Assembly: GCF_009660225.1 (NCBI RefSeq) | Contig: NZ_CP045920.1 | Span: 2,740,079-2,804,078 of the forward strand | Source: Pseudactinotalea sp. HY158 | Lineage (GTDB): Bacteria > Actinomycetota > Actinomycetes > Actinomycetales > Beutenbergiaceae | Direction of reading: 5' to 3' | Length of the DNA: 64,000 nt | In this document: piece by piece, positions 22,808-32,000 of the stretch | How positions within the stretch are numbered: the stretch's first letter is position 1 | Layout of the letters: every line of letters starts with the position of its first letter | Made by a program: the position numbers and the translations under genes | Notes under the pieces: model-generated | The model's database searches: none | Seen by the model: the letters and a program-made list of their open reading frames with translations, nothing else | What the model was told of the DNA's origin: nothing

Positions 22808-23391
22808 GCGGCTACACGATTCCGCACGTCGTTCAGCACCACCCTCGCGGCGAGCGGGTCCTGGATGTGTATTCACACCTGCTGACCGAGCGGATCATCT
22901 ACCTGGGAACGGCGATCGACGCGGGTGTCGCCAACGCGCTCATCTCACAGTTGCTCTACCTCGAGTCCGATCAGCCCGACCGGCAGATCCAGCTCTACAT
23001 CAACTGCGAGGGCGGCGATCCGAGCGCGATGCTCGCCGTCTACGACACCATGCGCTATATCCGCTCCGAGGTGGCGACCAGTTGCGTCGGACAGGCGGTC
23101 GGGGTCGGTGCCGTGCTCCTGGCGGCCGGCGCCGCCGGGGCGCGCGCTGCGCTCCCGCACGCCCGGATCGTGCTGCATCAACCGGCCGCCCAGGGCAGGG
23201 GCAGCATCCCGGACCTCATCCTTCAGGCCGACGAAGTGGTCCGGATCCGCACGGACATCGAGGGCGTGCTCGCCCAGCGCACGGGACGCAGTGTCGAGAC
23301 GCTGCGCGCCGACACCGACCACGACCGCGTCTTCACGGCGACCGCCGCCCGCGACTACGGGCTGCTCGATCACGTGATCGAGCAGCGGTGA
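22804..23391 (+). CDS. ClpP-like protein with Gly in place of the catalytic Ser
   Basis: Encodes 195 residues, full ClpP length: ERIIYLGTAIDAGVANALIS, LYINCEGGDPSAMLAVYDTM, CVGQAVGVGAVLLAAGAAG, HARIVLHQPA, ADTDHDRVFTATAARDYGLL. The His and Asp are kept, but the nucleophile position in the usual GQAAS-xxA is Gly100 here, and the oxyanion-loop Ser-Pro-Gly-Gly is Cys-Glu-Gly-Gly. It should be proteolytically dead. Such subunits can form mixed rings with an active ClpP, as ClpR does in cyanobacteria and plastids. Its partner here, encoded directly upstream, is truncated, so it may pair with the housekeeping ClpP elsewhere, or the whole locus may be decaying. Confidence 0.85.
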   Translation: MSGYTIPHVVQHHPRGERVLDVYSHLLTERIIYLGTAIDAGVANALISQLLYLESDQPDRQIQLYINCEGGDPSAMLAVYDTMRYIRSEVATSCVGQAVGVGAVLLAAGAAGARAALPHARIVLHQPAAQGRGSIPDLILQADEVVRIRTDIEGVLAQRTGRSVETLRADTDHDRVFTATAARDYGLLDHVIEQR

Positions 23392-23397
23392 GGCGCC

Positions 23398-23751
23398 TCA
23401 GGCCGCGAGGCTGAGCGCGGCCCGGCCGGAGGCCCCGCGCGGAGCGCCCGCGGCGGGCGCATGCAGCTCCCGCGCGACGGCGGACGTCAGGTCGATGAGC
23501 GAGACCCCGAGCGCGCCCGCGACGGCCGCGATCATCTCGCTGGAGGGGTCCTTGACCCCGCGTTCCATCTCGGACAGGTACTGCGCGGAGACCCCGGCGC
23601 GCGTCGAGGTCTCGCCGAGGGTCTCCCCGCGTCCGTGGCGGAGCCTGCGCAGTTCCCGCCCGAGCACGGTCCGCCAGAGCGGCTCACGTTCACCGTCCTC
23701 GCCGAGGGGGAGGCGGGGAACCGGGCGGAGGGGCGGTGCGATGTCGGCCAT
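23398..23751 (-). CDS. PopR/ClgR-like XRE-family regulator with a C-terminal Ala-Ala
   Basis: Encodes 117 residues. The HTH is LGRELRRLRHGRGETLGETS-TRAGVSAQYLSEMERGVKDPSSE, closest in pattern to ClgR and PopR, the actinobacterial regulators of clp genes (ClgR has VSLGYLSEVERGRKEASSE). The protein ends in ALSLAA; in Streptomyces, PopR and ClgR end in Ala-Ala and this makes them Clp substrates. It is convergent with the clpP pair, seven bases apart. By analogy with clpP3-clpP4-popR, it likely activates these clpP genes and is destroyed by ClpP1P2 when housekeeping proteolysis is normal. The function is inference from sequence and context. Confidence 0.82.
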   Translation of the reverse strand: MADIAPPLRPVPRLPLGEDGEREPLWRTVLGRELRRLRHGRGETLGETSTRAGVSAQYLSEMERGVKDPSSEMIAAVAGALGVSLIDLTSAVARELHAPAAGAPRGASGRAALSLAA

Positions 23752-23813
23752 GATCCATGCTAAGACGATCCCGCGGTCGCGCCCTGCGAGTTCTGCCGAC
23801 AGCAGCGCCGGGC

Positions 23814-25925
23814 TCAGGCCGCGGGCAGGAACTCCTTGACGCTCTCCTGCGGGTGCAGGTCGAGGCGGCGCAGCAGCTGGGCGTTGAGCGCGACGACGAC
23901 CGTCGAGGCGGACATGAGGAGCGCGCCCACGCTCATCGGCATCGTGAACCCGACCGGGGCGAGCGCGCCGGCGGCGAGCGGCACGGCCACGAGGTTGTAG
24001 CCGGCCGCCCACCACAGGTTCTGCTTCATCTTGCGGTAGCTCGCGCGCGAGAGCTGGATGACCGAGAGCACCGAGCGTGGGTCGGAGGAGGCGAGGATGA
24101 CCCCGGCCGAACCGATCGCCACGTCCGTGCCGGCACCGATCGCGATGCCCACGTCGGCGCGGGCGAGGGCCGGGGCGTCGTTCACACCGTCGCCGACCAT
24201 CGCGACCCGGTGGCCCCGATCCTGCAGCTCGGCCACCGTGGTCGCCTTGTGCTCGGGCCGCACGCCCGCGAACACCCGGTCGATGCCGAGCTCGGTTGCG
24301 ACGGCGTGCGCGACGGCCGGGGCGTCCCCCGTGATCATCACGACCTGGATCCCGGCGGCGTGGAGCGCGTCGACCGTCTCGCGTGACTCGGGCCGGATCG
24401 CATCGGCGAGGCGCAGCGCCCCGGCGATCTCGTGGTCGACGAGCACGTGCAGGACGATGGCCCCGGCCGCCCGCCAGGGCTCGCGGCCGGGCAGTTCGCT
24501 CAGGCCGTGACGTTCGAGCAGGTTCGGCCCGCCGACGGCGACCGCGTGGTCGCCGACCGTGGCCCGCACGCCGATCGCGGGTTCGGAGGCGAAGCCGCTC
24601 GCCGCGGGCGGCTCGAGTCCGCGGTCCGCCGCGGCCGCGACGATGGCCCGCGCGAGCGGGTGCTCGCTGTCGGCCTCGGCCGCGGCCGCGAGCGCGAGCA
24701 CCTCGTCCGGGTCGTGGCCCTGGGCGGGCTCGACCCCGGTCACGGCGGGCTCGCCGGCGGTCAGGGTGCCGGTCTTGTCGAAGAGCACCGCATCGACCCG
24801 GCGCATCCCCTCGAGGGCGAGCCGATCCTTGATGAGCACACCGCCCCGGGCCGCGCGCTCGGTCGACAGCGCGACCACGAGCGGGATCGCCAGGCCGAGC
24901 GCATGCGGGCAGGCGATGACCAGCACGGTGATGACGCGCAGCACGGCCTGGTCCGGGGTGCCCACGAGCAGCCAGGCGACGAGCGCGACGAGGGCCGAGC
25001 CGAGCGCGAACCAGAACAGCAGGGCGGCGGCCCTGTCGGCGAGGCGCTGGGCGCGGGAGGAGGAGTTCTGCGCGTCGGCCACGAGCCGGCGGATCCCGGC
25101 GAGGGCCGTGTCCTCGCCGATGGCACTCACCTCGACCCGCAGCCCCGAGTCGGTGGCGATCGTGCCGGCCACGACCTGGTCGCCCGCGGTGCGGCGCACG
25201 GCCCGCGCCTCCCCGGTGATCATCGATTCGTCCAGGTGGGCCTCGCCGTCGATGATGCGGCCGTCCGCCGGGACGGCCGAGCCCGGGCGCACGAGCACGA
25301 CGTCGCCCACCTTGAGGTCGGCCGGCGTCACCGCCTCGGTGCCGGCCGCGGTGACCCGCTCGGCGTCGTCGGGAAGGAGCGCGGCGAGGGAGTCGAGCGC
25401 CGAACCGGTGCGGGCCAGGGATCGCATCTCGATCCAGTGGCCGAGGAGCATGATGACCACGAGGAGGGCCAGCTCCCACCACAGGCTCATGCCGGCGTCG
25501 ATCCAGCCGAGGGTCGCGGCCCACGAGGCCACGAACGCGACCGTGATCGCCAGGCCGATGAGCAGCATCATTCCGGGCGTGCGGGCGCGGAGCTCGCCCA
25601 CCGCGCCGGTGAGGAACGGCCGCCCGCCCCAGAGGTAGATCAGCGTGCCGCCCACGGGCGAGACCCACGCGATCCAGGCGGCCGTCGGCAGGTGATAGCC
25701 GAGCAGGTGGGCGAACGCGCCGTCGAGGGCGATGACCGGGATCGAGATCACGAGCATGACCCAGAACAGTCGGCGGAACCGGCCGGCGTGGTCGCCATGG
25801 TGCCCGGCATGACCGGCATGATCGGCGTGATCGGCGCGATCGGCATGGTCGGCGTGACCGGCCTGCGGGCCGCGGTCGCCGCTCGCCTCGGTCCCGTGGG
25901 CGGAGTGATCGATCGTGTGGGGCAT
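23814..25925 (-). CDS. copB: CopB-type copper-translocating P-type ATPase
   Basis: Encodes 703 residues. The first 50 residues are very His-rich (HADHADRADHADHAGHAGHH), a metal-binding tail that replaces the usual CxxC domain. The metal site in membrane helix 6 is CPH (VIACPHALGLAIP), the mark of P1B-3 CopB pumps. The actuator TGE (SMITGEARAVRR), phosphorylation DKTGT (LFDKTGTLTAGEP), HP (SEHPLARAI) and GDGVND motifs are intact. It exports copper or silver. A perfect CsoR-like palindrome overlaps its promoter 13 bases before the start. A CueP copper protein is encoded at 59.6-60.3 kb. Confidence 0.94.
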   Translation of the reverse strand: MPHTIDHSAHGTEASGDRGPQAGHADHADRADHADHAGHAGHHGDHAGRFRRLFWVMLVISIPVIALDGAFAHLLGYHLPTAAWIAWVSPVGGTLIYLWGGRPFLTGAVGELRARTPGMMLLIGLAITVAFVASWAATLGWIDAGMSLWWELALLVVIMLLGHWIEMRSLARTGSALDSLAALLPDDAERVTAAGTEAVTPADLKVGDVVLVRPGSAVPADGRIIDGEAHLDESMITGEARAVRRTAGDQVVAGTIATDSGLRVEVSAIGEDTALAGIRRLVADAQNSSSRAQRLADRAAALLFWFALGSALVALVAWLLVGTPDQAVLRVITVLVIACPHALGLAIPLVVALSTERAARGGVLIKDRLALEGMRRVDAVLFDKTGTLTAGEPAVTGVEPAQGHDPDEVLALAAAAEADSEHPLARAIVAAAADRGLEPPAASGFASEPAIGVRATVGDHAVAVGGPNLLERHGLSELPGREPWRAAGAIVLHVLVDHEIAGALRLADAIRPESRETVDALHAAGIQVVMITGDAPAVAHAVATELGIDRVFAGVRPEHKATTVAELQDRGHRVAMVGDGVNDAPALARADVGIAIGAGTDVAIGSAGVILASSDPRSVLSVIQLSRASYRKMKQNLWWAAGYNLVAVPLAAGALAPVGFTMPMSVGALLMSASTVVVALNAQLLRRLDLHPQESVKEFLPAA

Positions 25926-25937
25926 GCCGCCACCTTA

Positions 25938-25954
25938 ATACCCCCAGGGGGTAT
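25938..25954 (-). promoter_or_regulatory. CsoR-like copper operator upstream of copB
   Basis: ATACCCCC-A-GGGGGTAT is a perfect eight-base inverted repeat, matching the G/C-tract palindromes bound by CsoR. A TATTAA -10-like box lies at its edge on the minus strand, so CsoR binding would block copB transcription until Cu(I) appears. csoR itself is not in the window. Confidence 0.8.
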
Positions 25955-26053
25955 AAGACCAGAGGTGATGGCCGGTCTCTCGCGCCGGGCTCGCCGCGCC
26001 GGCTTCCGCCGACCCGGCGCCGTCGCCGCGGTCGGCGGCGGTCCCGCACGACG

Positions 26054-26087
26054 CGCGTGGGATGGCCCGGACGGGCCACCCCACGCG
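26054..26087 (-). terminator. Terminator of the alkaline phosphatase gene
   Basis: CGCGTGGG-A-TGGCCC and GGGCCA-C-CCCACGCG form a 15-position stem with one mismatch and a GGAC loop, 30 bases beyond the phosphatase stop. No clear T-run follows. Confidence 0.7.
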
Positions 26088-26116
26088 TGGTCATCGGGGC
26101 AACGGGCCCCGTTCGA

Positions 26117-28120
26117 TCAGGCGGCGCTGCGGCGGTGGCGCGCGCGCAGCATCAGCCCGGCGGCCACGAGGCCCGCGGCCATGAGCGCCGCGCCGGTCAG
26201 CTGCATCCCGGTCACCGGGAGCCGGTCTCCCCCGGCGGAGACCCCGCCCCCGCCGGTGTCTCCGACCTCCTCGGAGCCGGCGGTCCCCTGCGAGTCGTCG
26301 GAGCCGTCGGCCCCGTCCGTCCCGTCGGTCCCGTCGGCACCGTCGGTCCCGTCGGCACCGTCGGTCCCGTCGGCACCGTCGGTCCCGTCGGCACCGGCAC
26401 CCGCGTCTCCGCCGGTACCGGCGTCACCCTCGTCGCCGTCCGTGCCGATCTCGACGGTGCCCGTCACGGTCACGTCGCTCTGGACCCCGACGAGTTCCAC
26501 CTCCGCCACGCCGGTTGCGGCGGGGGCCGTGGCGGGGAGCGAGACCCGCCCGTCGATCACGTCGACCGTTCCCAGGTCCTCGCCGGCGAGGCCGACGCGC
26601 ACCTGCCGGTCACCGGCGAACCCGGTTCCCGCGATCGTGAACTCGGCGGCCGGTGCCACCAGGGCCTCGGGCAGGTCGAGGGCCGCATCCGCGCTCAACG
26701 CGGGCAGGTCGGTGGCCAGGCCGAGGGTGTTGACCACGGTGAAGAAGGTGTCGGTCTGGTCGGTCAGGCCCACGACGTTCGCGGCACCGGGGCCGTAGCC
26801 GGCGATCGGAACCTGGGCACCGGTGTGCTGCTGCGATCCGGTGGTGGCGGTGCCGTAGGCGACGTTCATCGGGGAGCCGTCGGCCGTGAGCAGGGTGTTG
26901 CCGAGGGTGTGGTCGGGAACGGAGCCGACGATCTGGCTCGTGTGGGCGTGGTCCGCCGTCACGATCACGAGGGTCTCGCCGTCCTGCTGCGCGAACTCGA
27001 GCGCCGCCTGCACGGCCTCGTCGAGGTCGACGGTCTCGCCGATCTGGCCGCAGACGTCGGCGGCGTGGTTGCGCTTGTCGATCGAGGCGCCCTCGACCTG
27101 GAGGAAGAACCCCTCGGTCGAGTCCGGATCGTCGAGCAGGTCGATCGCCTTCTGGGTCATCGATCCGAGGGAGAGCTCCTCCGCCAGCCGGTCCGGGTTC
27201 GCCTGGCACTCGATCGGCGCCTCCGGGTTACCTCCCGGCACGGCGACGGACTCGGACATGCGGGTGGGCATGTTGCCGGGGGTGAACAGGCCCAGGAGCG
27301 GCTCGGCCTGGTCGGCGTGGGTCACCTCGCCGAGTTCGGCGGCGGTGGTCACCACCTGGTAGCCGCGCTCGCGCGCCTGCTCGAAGAGGGTTTGTCCCTC
27401 CCACTGGCCGGCGCGGGCGGTCTGGCTGAAGGAGGCGCTGCCTCCGCCGAGGACGACGTCGGCGCGCGCCCCGAGGATCTGCTCGCTGATCGATCCGGCG
27501 CCGCCCGCGTCGAGCGCGTCGGCTCCGCAGCGATCCACGGAGTCGGGGCCGTAGCACTTGCGGTCGTCCACGTGGGCCAGCTGCACGGCCGGGGTCGCGT
27601 CCTGGATCTCGGCGGTCGACACGTTGCCGGTGCGCAGCCCGTTCGCCTTGGCGAGTTCGAGCACGGTGTCGTGCGCGACCGAGTCGAGGTCGACCGAGAT
27701 GGCCCCGTTGTAGGACTTCGTGCCGGTGGCCCATGCGGTGCCGGTGGCGGCCGAGTCGGGAACGTAGTTCGGCTTGCCCGCGTAGTCGCCGCCGCGGTGC
27801 AGGCTGTAGGTGGAGTAAGACCCGGACAGTGGCAGGGCGTCGATCCCCGGGAGCTCACCGCCCGCGCCGTAGGCGTAGTTGTGGGCGATGGTGATCTCGC
27901 TGTCGCCCATGCCGTCGCCGATGAGCAGGATGACGTTCTTGGCGGACGCGTCCTCGAGCGCCTCGCGCACGAACGCGGTGTTGTCGCCGTCGTGTCGGGC
28001 GGCGCCGCCGTGATCGCTCACGGCGGCCGAGGCCGCTGCCGGGGCGAGGATCCCGAGCGCCGTCACGGCGCCGGCAGCCAGGACCGAGTGTCGGACTCGG
28101 CGGGAATGACGTGATGTCAT
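26117..28120 (-). CDS. phoA: Sortase-anchored alkaline phosphatase
   Basis: Encodes 667 residues from ATG 28120, chosen because GGAGAAG precedes it. A signal peptide (residues 10-35, [11 protein letters not shown]) leads to a PhoA domain: [14 protein letters not shown], the phosphorylated Ser in [30 protein letters not shown] and [11 protein letters not shown] supply zinc and magnesium ligands. Residues 480-575 are a beta-domain with FTIAGTGF. A (Thr-Asp-Gly/Ala-Asp-Gly) repeat region follows, then LPVTG, a hydrophobic segment and RARHRRSA, so sortase links the enzyme to the wall. It releases phosphate from esters outside the cell. PHO-box-like repeats lie upstream. Confidence 0.94.
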   Translation of the reverse strand: MTSRHSRRVRHSVLAAGAVTALGILAPAAASAAVSDHGGAARHDGDNTAFVREALEDASAKNVILLIGDGMGDSEITIAHNYAYGAGGELPGIDALPLSGSYSTYSLHRGGDYAGKPNYVPDSAATGTAWATGTKSYNGAISVDLDSVAHDTVLELAKANGLRTGNVSTAEIQDATPAVQLAHVDDRKCYGPDSVDRCGADALDAGGAGSISEQILGARADVVLGGGSASFSQTARAGQWEGQTLFEQARERGYQVVTTAAELGEVTHADQAEPLLGLFTPGNMPTRMSESVAVPGGNPEAPIECQANPDRLAEELSLGSMTQKAIDLLDDPDSTEGFFLQVEGASIDKRNHAADVCGQIGETVDLDEAVQAALEFAQQDGETLVIVTADHAHTSQIVGSVPDHTLGNTLLTADGSPMNVAYGTATTGSQQHTGAQVPIAGYGPGAANVVGLTDQTDTFFTVVNTLGLATDLPALSADAALDLPEALVAPAAEFTIAGTGFAGDRQVRVGLAGEDLGTVDVIDGRVSLPATAPAATGVAEVELVGVQSDVTVTGTVEIGTDGDEGDAGTGGDAGAGADGTDGADGTDGADGTDGADGTDGTDGADGSDDSQGTAGSEEVGDTGGGGVSAGGDRLPVTGMQLTGAALMAAGLVAAGLMLRARHRRSAA

Positions 28121-28198
28121 CGAAGACTTCTCCAATTCGAGCGGTGTGGTTCGAACGGCTCTATTGGAGTGGGCGCAGGCGTCGGGAACGTGGCGTGA

Positions 28199-28220
28199 GG
28201 ACGAACCCCGGACGAACTGT
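28199..28220 (-). promoter_or_regulatory. PHO-box-like direct repeats upstream of phoA
   Basis: On the minus strand GTTCGTCC occurs twice exactly 11 bases apart (28206-28199 and 28217-28210). Streptomyces PhoP boxes are 11-bp direct repeats of the GTTCACC type. The site lies about 80 bases before the phoA start, suitable for PhoP activation at low phosphate. The match is to the pattern, not exact. Confidence 0.6.
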
Positions 28221-28227
28221 CGATGAC

Positions 28228-28264
28228 GCCTGAGCGCCCCGCCCGGGGCCGGGGGCGCTCAGGC
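28228..28264. terminator. Strong hairpin between the macrodomain gene and phoA
   Basis: GCCTGAGCGCCCC and GGGGCGCTCAGGC make a perfect 13-pair stem with an 11-base loop. It includes the stop codon of the macrodomain gene and separates that transcript from the phoA promoter region. Confidence 0.75.
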
Positions 28265-28798
28265 CAGGGCGGCGGCGAAGAGCGCCCGCATCGGTTCGTC
28301 GATGAGCACGAAGACCACCCGGTCGAGCCGGCCGAGCTGGTCCGAGGCGCGCACGGCGCGCGCCGCGACCTTCGCCACCCGGACCGGGTCCCAGCCGTAC
28401 ACGCCGGCGCTGATCGCCGGGAACGCCACGGATCGGGCCCCCACCCGCACCGCCTCGGTCAGCGAGTTCGAGAAGCAGGCGGCGAGCAGCCGGTCCTGGC
28501 GCTCACCCCGGTGCCAGTTCGGCCCGACCGTCTGGATCACCCAGGTCGCGGGCAGGCGCGCGCCGGGGATTGCGGCGGCCTCCCCGACCGGGAAGCCGCC
28601 CGGATAGCGGGCCCGCAGCTCCCGGCAGTGCTCGAGCAACTCGGGCCCGGCGGCGCGGTGGACGGCGCCGTCGACCCCGCCCCCGCCCAGGAGGGAAGAG
28701 TTGGCCGCGTTGACGATCGCATCGACCCGCGCGCGCGTGAGGTCGCCGCGGACCGCCTCGATCGCGGCGGCACCGCCCGGTGATCCCGTCCGCGTCAT
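28259..28798 (-). CDS. Macrodomain (ADP-ribose-binding) protein
   Basis: Encodes 179 residues, behind GAGGAGGAG. The whole protein is one macrodomain: EAVRGDLTRARVDAIVNAAN, SSLLGGGGVDGAVHRAAGP, which binds the ADP-ribose diphosphate, and AFPAISAGVYGWDPVRVAKV, the distal ribose loop. This pattern belongs to the YmdB/MacroD group, which remove ADP-ribose from proteins or hydrolyse O-acetyl-ADP-ribose. The Asn-Ala-Ala-Asn and Gly-Val-Asp residues needed for catalysis are present. It stands alone, divergent from the large glycosidase gene. Confidence 0.92.
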   Translation of the reverse strand: MTRTGSPGGAAAIEAVRGDLTRARVDAIVNAANSSLLGGGGVDGAVHRAAGPELLEHCRELRARYPGGFPVGEAAAIPGARLPATWVIQTVGPNWHRGERQDRLLAACFSNSLTEAVRVGARSVAFPAISAGVYGWDPVRVAKVAARAVRASDQLGRLDRVVFVLIDEPMRALFAAALA

Positions 28799-29013
28799 GA
28801 TCTCCTCCTCGTCGCCGTCCTCTCGAGCCTGACACGCGGCGTTCACCTGCGCCACAGTTTGCCGACCGCTCGACGGCAGGGGCCGTCGGGGCCGGTCGGG
28901 GCCGGGCCCGCAGGGCCGGGGACCTGCGGCCGGGCATGGGGGCCGGTGCCGATAATCTGGCGGGTGCAAACCACCAGCGAGATTCCGAGCTGGCCGTGAG
29001 AAGTGGAGATTCA

Positions 29014-32000
29014 ATGGCGATGTTTTCTCGAGCGTGCGGTGCTGTCGCAGCCGTCGTCGTAGCTGCCGGCATGGTTGTGGGAGCGGGTGATGCCCACGCC
29101 GCCGACCCGCCCGATGCGCCGGACCACACGGCCGGCGCGCTGCTGACCGGCTTTGCCGACATGACGGACTGGGCGATCGTCGAGGGCACGTGGGAGGTCT
29201 CGGGCGGAGAGCTCGTCGGCACCGGCTCCGTGAGCTCCGAGATCTGCGGCGAGTGTTCCAGGGAACGGCCGCTGACGAGCGCGCGGGTGACCTATCAGGT
29301 CGAGATGCCGTCCGTGTCGTCCGATTCGCCGGCCACGCTCACGCTCGGTCTCCGGAATGCATCCGGGCTCGAGCGCATCGGCGTCGAGCTCGCCGACCTC
29401 GGCAGGGACACGGTCTCGTCGGTCCTCGTGAAGACGACCGACGGCGAATCCCGGCCGCTCGACGACGGCGCGCGAAGCACGGAACGGTCCTGGTCCGCCC
29501 CTCCCGGCAGCATCCAGAACGTCGAGATCGAGTGGTACGCGAGCAACGTGCTCTACCGCATCTGGCCGGCGGATTCACCGCGGCCGGGCGCTCCGACGGG
29601 TGGCCACACGCTCGCCGGCCTCGACGTCTGGCCCGATCGGGCCGAGATCACCACCTCGGCCGGCCAGGACGTGCGGATCACGGGGTACGCCGTCGATCTC
29701 GTCGAGGCGGGCTACCCCGCGGAGCTCGATGCGCCGGAGCCGATCGATCCCCACGCCTGGCAGCAGTTCAGCGGTTCCTGGGAGGAACAGCAGGACGGCG
29801 GGGTGCGCTCCACGAGCGACGGCGCGGACGCCGCGATCGCCCGGGCGCTGTGCCCGGACTGCAGCCCCGGCTCGACGATCGACTCGGCCACGGTCTCGGC
29901 CGAGTTCGTCGTCCCCGTCGCGGAGGAGCTCGCGGACTCGACGTGGGCCTCGACCAGCCTCATGCTCGTCGCCGCCGACACCAGTCAGCGGCTGTATCTG
30001 GCCGGGCTCGTCGGTTCCCAGTCGAAGTTCGAGGCGATCCGCAGCGACCGGGGCTCCGAGACCCGACTCGACAGCACCGGCTTCGCCTGGACCCCGGGGG
30101 AACGCTATCGGGTCGAGGCCGCCTGGAGCGGCACGTCCTACGAGGTGCGTGCGTGGCCCGCGTCGCAGGAGCGGCCGGAGGATGCCCAGCTGACGTTCGC
30201 CGCACCCGCCTTCTCGCCCGCGCTCGGCGGATTTCGTCAGTGGGGCGTGAGGACGGCCGCCTATTCCGATCTCGAGGTGGCCGGCGCCGTCACGACGCCC
30301 GGCGACCCGCCCCCGTTGGTCACCACGGGCACGCAGGGACTGTTCCTCCCCGTCGAACGCGAGATCGTTCCGGCGCCGAGCTACGAGGAGATCCGCTCGC
30401 AGCTGCCGACGCCGGTCGTCGACGGCGATCCCGACTACGTCGAGGCCTACGAGAAGACGTGGCAGATCCTCGTATCGGAGAACCTGCTCGAGCCGGATGA
30501 GGACTCACCGCTCGTGCGCACCTACGTCGATGCCGGCTTCGACCCGTCGATCATGTTCCAGTGGGACACGCTCTTCTCGCTGCGGTACGCGCTGTACGGC
30601 CAGGGCGCCTTCGACATGATCAGCACGCTCGACAATTGGTATGCGTTCCAGTCCCCGACCGGTGAGATCCGCCGCGCCTACGACACGAACACCGGACAGG
30701 TCCACCCCTGGGCAAGCGGACCGAACGGGGTCAACCCACCGCTGTTCGCCTGGGTGGAGCTCGCCGGCTTCCACATGACCGGTGACGTCGATCGCGTCGA
30801 GCGTGTCCTACCCGCGCTGCGGGCCTATGCGGACTGGGTCTCGATCCAGCAGTGGTCCCAGAACACCCCGCACCAGCTCTTCTGGAACAACGGCAACGGC
30901 AACGGCATGGACAATCTGCCGACGCAACTGGGCCAAGGCGGGGACGGCACGTCCAACCCCGTGGGAAACATCGACATCAGCAGCCAGATCGTCCTGATGC
31001 GCAACAGTCTCGCCGAGCTCGAACTCGTGGCCGGGAACGAGACCCGCGCCGCGCTCGATCGCGCGTGGGCGAGCGCCATCGCCGATCGGATTCAGGAGTT
31101 CGGCTGGAACGAGGACGACGGCCGCTTCTACGAGGTGGACGCTCAGGGCGAGCAGTGGAAGGTCGACAGCCTCGCCGGCTTCTGGCCCCTCCTCGCCGGC
31201 GTCGCCTCGGAGGAGCAGTCGAACCGACTCGTCTCCGCGCTCGCGGATCCGTCCGTGTACTGGACCGACATGGTGTTCCCCACCCTCGCCAAGACCGACG
31301 AGCGCTACGACCCGAAGGGGCACTACTGGCTCGGTGGCGTCTGGGCTCCGGCCACCTTCTCCACGATCAAGGGCGTGGAGGCCATCGGGAATGCAGAGTT
31401 CGCGCGGGACGCCTCGACGCGGTACCTCGACGGGATCGTCGACGTCTTCGACTACTCCGGAACACTGTGGGAGATGTACGCACCCGAGGCGCAGCCCGCG
31501 TCCTGGATCGGCCATTCATATACGGGTCGCAAGAGCGGCGAACGGATTCCGGTCGTCGCCCCCGGCGTCGAGCTCGCCGACGGGCTTCACATCGCGCCCG
31601 GCACCGACGAGGGCGGGTCGGAACCGAACGCGGAGGGCGGATCCGACCTCATCTCCAAGCCCGACTTCGCCGGCTGGACCGGATTGGCCCCGATCGCCCT
31701 GCTCATCGAGAACGTCATCGGCATCCAGGCCGACGTGCCGAGCGGCACGATCGAATGGGACCTGACCCGGACCGACCGCAACGGTCTCGAGAACCTGTCG
31801 CTCGGGGAGGCCGGCTCGCTCTCCATGATCGCGGACGCACGCGCATCGAGCACGTCCGAGACGAGGATCTGCTTCGAAGGAGACCTCTCGAGCCCGTTCA
31901 CGGTCGACGTCCGCTTCGGGGAGGCGGTCACGCCCGTCCTGTTGGACGCGGGCGCCGTCGACACCTGCCGGACCGTGGGACCGGACGGTGACGACCTGCC

